A stretch of DNA of 41,565 bases from NCBI GenBank assembly GCA_009827235.1, contig SPMW01000012.1, forward strand, positions 1-41,565, written 5' to 3'. Under the pieces are notes generated by a model. That model was not told the DNA's origin and did no database searches. It saw only the letters and a program-made list of their open reading frames with translations. The position numbers and the translations under genes were made by a program. Origin of the DNA: Candidatus Campylobacter infans (GTDB lineage: Bacteria > Campylobacterota > Campylobacteria > Campylobacterales > Campylobacteraceae). Of this stretch, positions 16,406-24,665 are shown in pieces; within the stretch, counting starts at the first letter, position 1, and each line of letters begins with the position of its first letter.

Positions 16406-17716
16406 CTAGCTAAACTCATTTAGCACTTGGCGCACTACCTTTTGTATGCGATCAATGCTTGCTATTTCGCATTTTTCGTGCGTGCTGTGAGGCGAAATGA
16501 TATTTGGGCCAATCGAACAAACCTGTAAAGTTTTGCCAAATTTTAAAGCCTTCGCGCACAAAATCCCGCATTCAAGACCTGCATGAATGCTCGTAATTTT
16601 AGCATTTTGGCGGTATTTTTTTAAAATTTCTAGCACCTTTTTGGCAAAATCATCACCTGCGCTTACCCAAGGCGCGCTTTGCTCGCTATAAACCACGCTA
16701 AAACCAGCATTTAAGGCTTGCTTGCTAATTGTATTTTTGATTTTTTCAAGGCTTTCATTGTCCATGGCGCGTGCGTAAATTTCAATATCTAGCGCGCGTA
16801 AATCTCCATCATTTTTAGTAGAGATTATGGCTAGATTAGCGCTAGATTTTGGCGTGCTAAGCTCAGTGCCAAGCTCGTAAATGCCGTGCTTTAAAGCAGT
16901 TAAAAAGCCTAAAATTTCAGCACTTTTTTCTAAGCTTTGATGTTTGGAATTTGAGTTTATTTGTTTAACGCTAATAAAATCTGCTTTATTTTGTATTTTT
17001 TGATCAAGCAATTCATCGCAAAGCACCACAGCGCGCGCATTTGCTGGAATTGAGTTTGTCCGCTCGCCACCATCAAAGCTTATGATTTCGCATTTATTTT
17101 GCTCTAAAAACTCAGCTAAAATTTTTATAGCATTTGGGATATTTTTGTAAATTTCAACACCGCTATGCCCGCCTGGCAAATTAGCCACGCTAATTTCATA
17201 AATGCGCCCAAAGCTTTGTTTTAGCGCGCTTTTAGCACTAAGCCCAATTAGCACGCCACCAGCGCAACTAGTGATGATTTCATCATCGCACTCGCTATCT
17301 AAATTAAGCAAAAATTCGCTCTTTAATTGCCCAGCAAAGCCAGCAGCTCCAAGCATACCAACCTCTTCATCATTTGTAAAAAGCACTTCTAAGTTTTCAA
17401 ACTCTGCCATCATTTTCATACAAATTGCCACGCCTATGCCATTATCAGCGCCAAGGCTTGAATGCAACGCGCTTAAATAAAGCCCATCATTTTGAACCTT
17501 AATCTCAGGGGCTAAACCCACGCAAACCATATCATAATGGGCTTGCAAGCAGATTTTTGGCCTGCCTTTTATAGCGTGAATATTGCCAAAATCATCAATT
17601 TTTACGCTAAATCCACAAGATTTAGCATAATTTAACAAATAATCCGCAAGTTTTTGCGTATTAAAAGAACAATGCGAAATACCGCATATTTCATTAAAAA
17701 GTTTAATTACATCCAT
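16406..17716 (-). CDS. pepD: M20-family aminoacyl-histidine dipeptidase (PepD-like)
   Basis: About 436 residues. A two-zinc cytosolic peptidase. Metal and catalytic positions are visible in QAHYDMVCV (His, Asp), LGADNGIGVAI (bridging Asp), TNDEEVGMLGA (catalytic Glu, ligand Glu), LLNLDSECDDEI (ligand Asp) and SPHSTHEKCEI (final His). SIHAGLECGILC is typical of PepD rather than PepT. I start at the ATG of MDVIKLFNEICG because TTGGAGCGAGTT places a GGAG six bases before it; a TTG four codons earlier is in frame but overlaps that site. A TATAAT box precedes it. It releases amino acids from dipeptides such as Xaa-His. Confidence 0.9.
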   Translation of the reverse strand: MDVIKLFNEICGISHCSFNTQKLADYLLNYAKSCGFSVKIDDFGNIHAIKGRPKICLQAHYDMVCVGLAPEIKVQNDGLYLSALHSSLGADNGIGVAICMKMMAEFENLEVLFTNDEEVGMLGAAGFAGQLKSEFLLNLDSECDDEIITSCAGGVLIGLSAKSALKQSFGRIYEISVANLPGGHSGVEIYKNIPNAIKILAEFLEQNKCEIISFDGGERTNSIPANARAVVLCDELLDQKIQNKADFISVKQINSNSKHQSLEKSAEILGFLTALKHGIYELGTELSTPKSSANLAIISTKNDGDLRALDIEIYARAMDNESLEKIKNTISKQALNAGFSVVYSEQSAPWVSAGDDFAKKVLEILKKYRQNAKITSIHAGLECGILCAKALKFGKTLQVCSIGPNIISPHSTHEKCEIASIDRIQKVVRQVLNEFS

Positions 17717-17739
17717 AACTCGCTCCAAAAAATTTTAAA

Positions 17740-17745
17740 ATTATA
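17740..17745 (-). promoter_or_regulatory. -10 box of pepD
   Basis: The minus strand reads TGTGTATAATTTT, a perfect TATAAT about 24 bases before the pepD start. It is divergent from the tRNA promoter, whose -35 box starts 11 bases away. Confidence 0.5.
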
Positions 17746-17755
17746 CACAAAAAAC

Positions 17756-17784
17756 TTGACTTTAAAATTTTTTTTGGTTACAAT
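17756..17784 (+). promoter_or_regulatory. Strong sigma-70 promoter of the tRNA cluster
   Basis: TTGACT (17756-17761), a 17-base spacer and TACAAT (17779-17784). This is the best -35/-10 pair in the window, as expected for stable RNA. The first tRNA begins 20 bases after the -10 box. Confidence 0.75.
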
Positions 17785-17803
17785 TTCGGCTCATTTTTAA
17801 AAT

Positions 17804-17879
17804 GTCTTGCTAGCTCAGTAGGTAGAGCATCTCCCTTTTAAGGAGGGGGCCGTTGGTTCGAATCCAACGCAGGACACCA
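17804..17879 (+). tRNA. tRNA-Lys (UUU)
   Basis: 76 nt cloverleaf. Acceptor GTCTTGC pairs with GCAGGAC (one G.U); anticodon loop CTTTTAA gives TTT; T loop TTCGAAT; the CCA end is encoded. First gene of a four-tRNA cluster. Confidence 0.95.
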
Positions 17880-17928
17880 CTTGCGTTTTTACGCTTTGGC
17901 GTCTTGGCTGATTTAGTTAGATGCTTTT

Positions 17929-18004
17929 GGTCGCTTAGCTCAGTTGGTAGAGCGCCACCCTTACAAGGTGGATGTCATAAGTTCGAGTCTTATAGCGACC
18001 ACCA
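17929..18004 (+). tRNA. tRNA-Val (UAC)
   Basis: 76 nt. Acceptor GGTCGCT pairs with AGCGACC; anticodon stem CCACC/GGTGG with loop CTTACAA gives TAC; T loop TTCGAGT; encoded CCA. 49 bases after tRNA-Lys. Confidence 0.95.
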
Positions 18005-18010
18005 TTTTGC

Positions 18011-18087
18011 GCGGCGGTAGTTCAGCTGGTTAGAATATCGGCCTGTCACGTCGGAGGTCACGGGTTCGAGCCCCGTTCGCCGCGCCA
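18011..18087 (+). tRNA. tRNA-Asp (GUC)
   Basis: 77 nt. Acceptor GCGGCGG pairs with TCGCCGC (one G.U); anticodon stem TCGGC/GTCGG with loop CTGTCAC gives GTC; T loop TTCGAGC; discriminator G and encoded CCA. Six bases after tRNA-Val, so one transcript. Confidence 0.95.
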
Positions 18088-18135
18088 TTTCTTATTTAAA
18101 ATTTCACATTTATTGCTAGCAGTTTTAAAAATTTT

Positions 18136-18212
18136 GACCCTTTCGTCTAGTCGGCCCAGGACATCGCATTCTCTGTGCGAAAACGCAAGTTCAAATCTTG
18201 CAGGGGTCGCCA
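18136..18212 (+). tRNA. tRNA-Glu-like, anticodon CUC with unusual loop
   Basis: 77 nt. Acceptor GACCCTT pairs with AGGGGTC (one G.U), the D arm reads GTCTAGTCGGCCCAGGAC, the variable region has four bases, the T loop is TTCAAAT, and discriminator G and CCA are encoded; all of this is tRNA-Glu-like. The anticodon stem TCGCA/TGCGA pairs perfectly around the loop TTCTCTG, giving anticodon CTC, which reads GAG, instead of the expected TTC. Base 37 is U, where tRNA-Glu has A. A separate UUC tRNA must exist elsewhere to read GAA. It may be a minor isoacceptor or a decaying copy. Confidence 0.8.
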
Positions 18213-18313
18213 GAGTATTAAAATTTAAAAATATTGTTTAATTAAAATTTGGCGCAGTATAATGGCGTAATGTAAAAATGCGATAAAAAGCGCAGTGTAA
18301 ATGCGTGATAAAT

Positions 18314-18332
18314 GCGCGCTAAAACAGCGCGC
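18314..18332. terminator. GC-rich hairpin between the tRNA cluster and the fliT-like gene
   Basis: GCGCGCT-AAAAC-AGCGCGC, a perfect seven-pair stem with a five-base loop, placed between converging transcripts. No strong T run follows on either side, so termination is only a suggestion. Confidence 0.4.
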
Positions 18333-18355
18333 TAATCTTATGAAATTTTAAAATT

Positions 18356-18571
18356 TTAATTTTCGTTAAATTTGCGGATTTTACGGAGTTTTTCTAGTTC
18401 GGCGCTGATATCGTCCATTTGCTGCGAGCAATAAAGCTTAGCTTGGCTTAGTAAATTTTGAGCGCAAATCGCATCATTTATGCTTAAATCATTTGGGATT
18501 TTATCGCATAAATGCTCTATTTTTGTTATGTCATTTGCTGTAACAGCGATTTTTAAATCATCTAACCACAT
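18356..18571 (-). CDS. Small protein in the FliT position of the fliD operon
   Basis: About 71 residues from the ATG of MWLDDLKIAVTANDITKIEH, which has AAAGGTAGGCAAA before it. A GTG nine codons upstream overlaps the fliS stop (GTGA) and is a possible alternative. Helical and charged, ending ISAELEKLRKIRKFNEN; no domain I can name. Its place after fliS, and its size, match the export chaperone FliT that binds FliD in enterobacteria, and C. jejuni has a small gene in the same slot. Function is inferred from position only. Confidence 0.65.
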   Translation of the reverse strand: MWLDDLKIAVTANDITKIEHLCDKIPNDLSINDAICAQNLLSQAKLYCSQQMDDISAELEKLRKIRKFNEN

Positions 18572-18594
18572 TTTGCCTACCTTTAATTTAACAC

Positions 18595-18996
18595 TCACGC
18601 GCCTTGGCTAATTGCGTTTTTTTGCGCTTCATCTGGCTTTGTTACATCATTCCATGCAGCAATCAGCTCACGCGTAACATTTACCACCTCATCTAGCAAT
18701 TTTGGATCGTTTTTTATATTTGCTTCGATCAAACGCGCTATTTCTCGCCCATACAAACCCTTTAAATAATAAGAAACATCGCCCTGACTCATATCTAGCG
18801 AGTTTGAAAGCTCCATAAATATCGCGCTAGTTTTGTTGATGTAAAGCACCTTATCTTGTATGTTATTTTCAATTATGGCCTTTTTTGCGCGCGAAATAAA
18901 GCGCAAAACTCCCTCATAAAGCATCAAAACTAACTTTTGCGGAGATTCTACGCTGATATTGCTTGCATTATATGCTTGATATGCGTTATTTTGCAT
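18595..18996 (-). CDS. fliS: Flagellin export chaperone FliS
   Basis: 133 residues, all helical. It starts MQNNAYQAYNASNISVESPQ and continues KLVLMLYEGVLRFISRAKKAI, the conserved FliS core that wraps the flagellin C-terminus and prevents early polymerisation. The later NVTRELIAAWNDV is also typical. It starts 12 bases after fliD, with an AAGGAT ribosome site; part of the flaG-fliD-fliS operon. Confidence 0.93.
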   Translation of the reverse strand: MQNNAYQAYNASNISVESPQKLVLMLYEGVLRFISRAKKAIIENNIQDKVLYINKTSAIFMELSNSLDMSQGDVSYYLKGLYGREIARLIEANIKNDPKLLDEVVNVTRELIAAWNDVTKPDEAQKNAISQGA

Positions 18997-19008
18997 TTTT
19001 ATCCTTAG

Positions 19009-20874
19009 CTACTCTTTTTTACTTTGTGCGTCTATCATGCCTTGCAAGCCTGAAAATGAGTTTGTCAGTTTAGCTATCGCGCTTGCGTAAGCAATAAATG
19101 TCCTTGTCATTTGCTCGTATTTTTTATCAATGCTATTTTGCGTGCGCTCTTTTTGCTTGGTTAAAAGCTTGTTTTTATCTTTTAGCTCGGTTGCAAAATT
19201 TGTAAGAGAGCCTTTTTTAGAGTTTATTAGGCTATCTATTAGTGAGTTCATTTTTGCAAAAAAGCCTTCATTTACACTTTTTACGCCTGTTTTTGAGCCT
19301 GCGCTAAGCCCCAAGGCTTTTAGAGCTTCATCGCCACCATCGCCTGCTTCTATTTTTAGCGTTTTATCATTTACGCCTTTTAGCACTAATTTACCATCAT
19401 CATCTAATGAAGCAGTAACGCCGATTTTGGCATCATTTATTTGCTTTACTAGCTCTGCTGCTTGTTTTGTTTTATCTTGCGTGCTTGGAGGAGTGCTAGT
19501 AATCTGTTTATCAATCTCGGCTAGATCAAATTCTTTATCATTGATTTTGATCTTGCCTTTCCAGGTGCTAGCGTTGCTAGTTATAGATCCGCTACTATAA
19601 AACACGGCATTTTCATATGTAGTATTGCTACTAAAAAATTTCTTAAAATTTTCATAATCATCGCTAATTGCTGATTCTAGCGCCTTTGTATCTAAGCTTA
19701 ACACGCCTTTATCAGTAAAGCTAAAACCAAAATCCATTAAGCTTTTGCCGTTTTTATCGGTATTTGTGATGATACTATTTATTTGCCTTTTAATGCTTGT
19801 AATCTCGCTTAGTCCATTTAGTGAGCCAGCAGCTTTTGACTCGCTATCGTAGCTAGTGGCGGTATCAAGGTTTGTTTTAAGGGTGTTATAGGCTTGAACC
19901 ATGCTTTGCATAGTTTTTACCAGGCTTGCGGTGTCTTTTGATATGCTAATTACCGTATCTTTATACTCGCCTGATGTTGTTTTATCATCTACATTATTTA
20001 GCGTAAAAGTTGCGCCTGTGATGATATCATCGATAGTATTTTTAGAGCGCGTCATATTAACGCCATTAAAGGTAAATTCCGCATCTTGCGCATTTGCTAG
20101 CTTTTTGCCAGCATTTGCGCCAGTGCCAGCTTCAAGCGTGAAAACGCCTTTATCGTCTGGTTTTGTCGTTTGAAAGCCTAAATCTTTAAATAAACCATTT
20201 GTATTTACATCCCCTTCCATTTTAAATTTTATAGCATTATCCTTGCCTGTGTCTTTTGTTTGAAATACCATGCTATAAGGATTTGTACCACCTACATTTA
20301 AAATTTTAACCGATATCTTGCCATCTGTTGCATCGGTGATTTTTTGCGATAAGTCATCTAGGGTGGTTTTGTTATTTACCGTGATATCATAGCTTTTATC
20401 GCCTACTTGTAAAGAAAATTTAGTGTCGCTACTAAGATTTGAAAAAACTACATCAGATCTGCTAGAAAAGCCCTTGGTTTGGTATGAATCGCTTTGGGCT
20501 AGTTGCATTACGCTCATTCTAATTGTTTGTTCTGCTACGCCATCTTCTATGTTTGCGCTTACTGAGTTTGAGCCGGCTATGCTTGTTTTGCGTTTTAAAA
20601 ATGATGTTTCGCTAGCTATATCAGCATAGCTAGTTTTAAACTGGCTAATTAGCGTAGTAATGGCTGTTAGATCTTGTTGTTGCAAGGCATTTGTGGCTAT
20701 GCGCGTAGTAAGCGGTTTGATTTGCGATTCTTCATCGTATTGTTTTAGCGTGTCTATTGTTTGTTGTTTTAAATAAGTGCCTGTAATATCAACATTTGTT
20801 TTTTTAATGGTTGAGCCGGTGCCGGTGTAGTTTTTGATGGTTGGCTCTGATACTGATACACTAGAAACTGCCAT
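19009..20874 (-). CDS. fliD: Flagellar filament cap protein FliD
   Basis: 621 residues. The cap at the filament tip that inserts flagellin subunits. The N-terminal region contains the FliD_N segment (QQDLTAITTLISQFKTSYAD and onward); the C-terminal region has the FliD_C segment and ends in a long helix (ELKDKNKLLTKQKERTQNSI to the C-terminus) that would form the coiled-coil leg. Thr/Ser/Asp-rich D2/D3 domains lie between. Length is close to that of C. jejuni FliD. AAGGATAAAAAATG start; 16 bases after flaG. Confidence 0.93.
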   Translation of the reverse strand: MAVSSVSVSEPTIKNYTGTGSTIKKTNVDITGTYLKQQTIDTLKQYDEESQIKPLTTRIATNALQQQDLTAITTLISQFKTSYADIASETSFLKRKTSIAGSNSVSANIEDGVAEQTIRMSVMQLAQSDSYQTKGFSSRSDVVFSNLSSDTKFSLQVGDKSYDITVNNKTTLDDLSQKITDATDGKISVKILNVGGTNPYSMVFQTKDTGKDNAIKFKMEGDVNTNGLFKDLGFQTTKPDDKGVFTLEAGTGANAGKKLANAQDAEFTFNGVNMTRSKNTIDDIITGATFTLNNVDDKTTSGEYKDTVISISKDTASLVKTMQSMVQAYNTLKTNLDTATSYDSESKAAGSLNGLSEITSIKRQINSIITNTDKNGKSLMDFGFSFTDKGVLSLDTKALESAISDDYENFKKFFSSNTTYENAVFYSSGSITSNASTWKGKIKINDKEFDLAEIDKQITSTPPSTQDKTKQAAELVKQINDAKIGVTASLDDDGKLVLKGVNDKTLKIEAGDGGDEALKALGLSAGSKTGVKSVNEGFFAKMNSLIDSLINSKKGSLTNFATELKDKNKLLTKQKERTQNSIDKKYEQMTRTFIAYASAIAKLTNSFSGLQGMIDAQSKKE

Positions 20875-20890
20875 TTTTTATCCTTTATAT

Positions 20891-21289
20891 TTATTTGCTT
20901 TCGTCAAAAAGCATACCAATTGCTTCTTTAAAAAACTCGCGCATTCTTAGCACTTTTTCGCTAGGAAATTGGCGAATCACATTACCTGAATCTGCTTCTA
21001 AAACGCTTACATACATGGTATTTACTTTATCATCATAACCAAAACGAATATTTGTATTTAGCTCAACCATATTTTTATTTAATTGCTCTACTGCTTCTTT
21101 TACCTTTTCATTTAAGGTTTTTTTGTCTTCGCCATCTTGTGCGTTTTGGGTTTTGCTTAGTTCGTGGTTGCGCTGGGTTGCGTTGGCTTCTATTTGCGTT
21201 TGCTCTACTGGGCGCGCGCGCACGCTTTGGCTATCTTGCGCAATGGTTTGGTTTTGGATTTGCTGTGAAGCGACTTTGAAAATTTCCAT
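20891..21289 (-). CDS. flaG: FlaG family flagellar protein
   Basis: 132 residues from the ATG of MEIFKVASQQIQNQ, chosen because AAAGGATTTACA precedes it; thirteen upstream in-frame codons overlap the promoter. The N-terminal half is Gln/Glu/Ala-rich and probably disordered. The C-terminal half is the FlaG domain (NTNIRFGYDDKVNTMYVSVL, then GNVIRQFPSEKVLRMREFF). FlaG limits filament length in C. jejuni. A sigma-28-type promoter lies directly upstream, making this the first gene of a late flagellar operon with fliD, fliS and the fliT-like gene. Confidence 0.92.
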   Translation of the reverse strand: MEIFKVASQQIQNQTIAQDSQSVRARPVEQTQIEANATQRNHELSKTQNAQDGEDKKTLNEKVKEAVEQLNKNMVELNTNIRFGYDDKVNTMYVSVLEADSGNVIRQFPSEKVLRMREFFKEAIGMLFDESK

Positions 21290-21318
21290 TGTAAATCCTT
21301 TAAAAGTTAGTGTGTTGT

Positions 21319-21345
21319 ATATCGGCAATTTTAAAATTTTTTTAA
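21319..21345 (-). promoter_or_regulatory. Sigma-28 (FliA) promoter of flaG-fliD-fliS
   Basis: The minus strand has GCCGATAT (21319-21326), the sigma-28 -10 element, and an A-rich TTAAAAAA-type -35 region 11 bases upstream (TAAA is the key part of the sigma-28 -35). The -10 ends 29 bases before the flaG start. The -10 is identical to that of flgM in this window. Confidence 0.7.
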
Positions 21346-21350
21346 TTTGT

Positions 21351-21959
21351 TTATAAAATTTTATAATAACTCAAAGTGCTATTGCCAAAAGCCTTTTGCT
21401 TTATAAGAGCGAACTCGCCGATATTTTCAGGTAATTTAGCCGCACTTAAATGCTCTATGCAAATTAGCTTGATTTTGTCTTTTGGCAAGCTTGCTAAAAG
21501 CCTTTGGCAAGCATCATAAATTTTAATAAAACCCTGCCTAATGTCAAAAGGCGGATCAGCATAAAGTATGATATTTTCATTATTAGCGACAATTTTAGGC
21601 GTTAGGATAAAAGTATCACCAAAATGCGCGTTTAAAATTTTAAAATTTTGAAATTTTAAAATTTGCTCTAAGGCTTTGTTAGTTTTATTAATATTTTCAT
21701 TTAATACCTCAAAGCTTGATTTATCGCATTCTATGGCATGCGCGGTATTTGCGCCCTCGCTAACAGCCCTAATAGCCATAAGTCCGCTACCGCCAAAAAG
21801 CTCGATAAAAACGCTATTTTTTAAAATTTGGCGCACGCTATTAAAAAAGCTATCTGCTACTCGCGCCTTTGTGCTACGCGTGATTTGCGAGCTTAAAACG
21901 CTGATTTTACGACCCTTTAAAATCCCACTAGTAATCAAAATAAAATGTTTATTTTGCAT
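21351..21959 (-). CDS. rsmD: 16S rRNA (guanine-N2-966) methyltransferase
   Basis: 202 residues, SAM-dependent. It begins with the family's GILKGRKISVLSSQITRSTKARVADSFFN-type block (positions about 12-40), then the SAM-binding FIELFGGSGLMAIRAVSEGA, and the catalytic DPPF in YADPPFDIRQGF. It methylates the 2-amino group of one guanine in 16S rRNA. It overlaps the stop of the preceding small gene by 11 bases. The sigma-28 promoter of flaG lies across its 3' end region. Confidence 0.9.
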   Translation of the reverse strand: MQNKHFILITSGILKGRKISVLSSQITRSTKARVADSFFNSVRQILKNSVFIELFGGSGLMAIRAVSEGANTAHAIECDKSSFEVLNENINKTNKALEQILKFQNFKILNAHFGDTFILTPKIVANNENIILYADPPFDIRQGFIKIYDACQRLLASLPKDKIKLICIEHLSAAKLPENIGEFALIKQKAFGNSTLSYYKIL

Positions 21960-22245
21960 ATTTTAATAGCTCTATTAAATCTTTTTTAAAGTTATTTAAA
22001 AGCTCATCTAAAGCTATTTCAAGCGCATTTTCGTTTTTAAAATTATTTAAAGCTTTTAAAAGTTGCGTTTGAGTAAAGGGTAGCTTTAAATCAATTCCCA
22101 AGGTAAAAACAGGCTTATCATCGCTTGAAATTTTACGATCGCTAACGATAAAATCGGCCTCATCTTTGCTAACTAAAAAAGGCTTTAAAAAATTATTTAA
22201 ACAAAATAAAAGCAATAAACACTCACAATCTAAATAAATTTTCAC
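21949..22245 (-). CDS. Conserved small protein of unknown function next to rsmD
   Basis: About 98 residues from a GTG (MKIYLDCECLLLLFCLNNFL) with AAGGAAAATGC in front. An ATG fifteen codons upstream adds a hydrophilic MAKISPKIKQNQGK tail and lacks a ribosome site. The protein has a strand-like start, a cysteine pair (DCEC), then VSDRKISSDDKPVFTLG and a C-terminal acidic/Leu helix (ALEIALDELLNNFKKDLIEL). I do not recognise a domain. It overlaps rsmD by 11 bases and is probably translated with it. Real gene by coupling and codon pattern; function unknown. Confidence 0.7.
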   Translation of the reverse strand: MKIYLDCECLLLLFCLNNFLKPFLVSKDEADFIVSDRKISSDDKPVFTLGIDLKLPFTQTQLLKALNNFKNENALEIALDELLNNFKKDLIELLKYAK

Positions 22246-22289
22246 GCATTTTCCTTGATTTTGCTTGATTTTGGGCGATATTTTAGCCA

Positions 22290-23349
<1,060 letters not shown>

Positions 23350-23370
23350 AATTTTAATTTAGGATAACAA

Positions 23371-23823
23371 ATGATAGAACTTAAAAATTTTACAAATCTT
23401 AATAGCGATGAGATCCTAGCTACATTCATAGCTCGCTCAAACCCCCAAATAGCAAGCTTTCTAACGCGTGCCGCTCCAAATTACGAAGCGCATAAAAATT
23501 TCATAAATTACATAAAAAATCAAGATGATAAACGCTATTTTATGCTAAAAAAAGGCAAGGATTTTATAGGCGTTATTTATTTTATAAATATTAAAAATAA
23601 CTCGGCTGAATTTGGATTGTTTAAAAATCCACAATTAACCGGCGTGGGCAATCTTTTAATGCAAAATTCATTAGATTATGCCAAAAATGAATTAAAGCTA
23701 AAAAATCTACACTCTCATGTGCTAAAAAATAACGCAAAAGCCCTAGCCCTTTATGCGCATTTTGATTTTAAAGTGCTTGAAAATAGCGATGATGAGAGCG
23801 TGTTGCTTAGCAAAGATATTTAA
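23371..23823 (+). CDS. pseH: Pseudaminic acid pathway N-acetyltransferase PseH
   Basis: 150 residues, GNAT fold. It acetylates the 4-amino group of UDP-4-amino-4,6-dideoxy-AltNAc. Recognisable positions: MIELKNFTNLNSDEIL at the start, GVIYFINIKNNSAEFGLF, the acetyl-CoA loop region LTGVGNLLMQNSLDYA and a NAKALALY motif near the end; all match the layout I know from C. jejuni PseH. It sits immediately after pseB with AGGATAACA as ribosome site. pseC, pseG, pseI and pseF are not in the window, so the pathway is split across the chromosome. Confidence 0.85.
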   Translation: MIELKNFTNLNSDEILATFIARSNPQIASFLTRAAPNYEAHKNFINYIKNQDDKRYFMLKKGKDFIGVIYFINIKNNSAEFGLFKNPQLTGVGNLLMQNSLDYAKNELKLKNLHSHVLKNNAKALALYAHFDFKVLENSDDESVLLSKDI

Positions 23824-23835
23824 TTTTAAAATTTT

Positions 23836-24121
23836 GGCTTAATGGTAAAAAGTGTTGATAAAGCTCAACACTTTTTACTCATCTTTCATCATTTTTTAAT
23901 CTAAAATAATTAGAAATAAATTTCATTTTATTTTCTAACTTTAACCCGCTATGAACTCTAAGCTTAGTCTTTAAATGAGTGAATTCTGCTTCTAGGCCAT
24001 TATCATTTATGCTTTTTATGTAATTTTGGAGAGTTTTTCATACATTATTTTCTTTGGCAAGAATACTTAGAGCAATTTTTGCATTTATATCTTTGTAAAT
24101 TACTTTTAGTAAAACCATCTT
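23836..24121 (-). mobile_element. Insertion sequence remnant, left copy (truncated)
   Basis: It begins with the terminal sequence GGCTTAATGGTAAAAAGTGT, and the complement encodes the tail of a transposase (SKLENKMKFISNYF and related, broken by frameshifts). It can be aligned base for base with the copy at 28360-28744 in the same orientation, and stops abruptly at ACCATCTT, where an nrfD-like fragment starts. The central catalytic region of the transposase is missing, as in the other copy. Family not identified; the other copy shows a zinc-ribbon N-terminus. Confidence 0.75.
23845..23878 (+). terminator. Perfect 14-pair hairpin after pseH
   Basis: GTAAAAAGTGTTGA, a six-base loop, and the exact complement TCAACACTTTTTAC. 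It lies 21 bases after the pseH stop and inside the left end of the IS remnant. The T run in the 3' arm could allow Rho-independent termination of pseBH. In the right IS copy the same hairpin has decayed. Confidence 0.5.
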
Positions 24122-24538
24122 ATCGCGCCTGTGGCTATTGTCGTGGGCTTGCTGATACTTGTTTTTGATTTGACAAAGCCTTTGAGCTTTTATCAGCTTT
24201 TTATCCATTACAACGCAAGTTCTGTAATGTCGCTTGGGGTGATTTTGCTGCTTTTATACACGCCTTTGTGCGCTCTTTATGCGATTTTGCGTTTTAGAAG
24301 CACACTTGAAAATGGCTTTTTTGGCGCGCTCATTAAAAAATGCGCTACAATTTTGGACTTTTTAGAAAGCAAATCCTTGTGGCTTGGAAGATTTATCTTT
24401 GTGCTTGCCGCTGGTGTGGGCGTTTATACTGGCTTTTTGCTCTCAGCCATTCAAACCTATCCGCTTTTTAATAGCCCTATTTTGCCGATACTCTTTTTGG
24501 CAAGTGGAATAATAAAATTCGTGCCAAAATATCACTAA
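24122..24538 (+). pseudogene. NrfD/PsrC-type membrane subunit fragment
   Basis: About 138 codons. IAPVAIVVGLLILVFDLTKPLSFYQLF, STLENGFFGALI and GVYTGFLLSAIQTYPLFNSPILPILFLASG are typical internal segments of NrfD/polysulfide reductase quinol-oxidising membrane subunits, which normally have eight or more helices over ~300 residues. Here the frame starts exactly where the IS remnant ends, without its own start signal (a GTG at 24131 is the first start codon), and it stops after four or five helices at GIIKFVPKYH. Truncated at both ends; unlikely to be functional. The 3' break falls inside the left 29-base direct repeat. Confidence 0.8.
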
Positions 24539-24545
24539 ATCTAAA
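24517..24545. repeat. Left copy of the 29-base direct repeat around fbpABC
   Basis: It starts ATTCGTGCCAAAATATCACT and ends AAATCTAAA. It matches 28327-28355 at 27 of 29 positions in the same direction. The copies bracket fbpA, fbpB and fbpC and nothing else, so they may mark the ends of the acquired iron-uptake segment. Confidence 0.75.
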
Positions 24546-24585
24546 ATTTTCACTCCAAACTCTCACTTTTTCTTTTCTAATAAAT

Positions 24586-24604
24586 CAAAATAATTTTTAT
24601 TCTC
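24586..24604 (-). promoter_or_regulatory. Possible Fur box upstream of fbpA
   Basis: The minus strand reads GAGAATAAAAATTATTTTG, matching 13 of 19 positions of the classical GATAATGATAATCATTATC Fur box by my count. It lies 62 bases before the fbpA start. In AT-rich DNA such matches arise by chance, but repression by Fur-iron would suit the gene. Confidence 0.3.
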
Positions 24605-24665
24605 ATTTAAGTTTTGATTGATTAAAATTGCGCTTTCAAAATTTTAAAAATCGAAAGGACAAAAT

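Noticed and set aside
17804..18212. tRNA cluster as an integration site for a mobile element
   Set aside because: No integrase and no duplicated tRNA 3' end were seen nearby.
21290..21328. Longer N-terminus for flaG
   Set aside because: It would run through the sigma-28 -10 region, and the ribosome site AAAGGAT precedes the later ATG.
24131..24538. Intact small membrane protein gene
   Set aside because: It reads as the middle of an NrfD subunit, joined to the IS remnant at its first codon, so it is a fragment.
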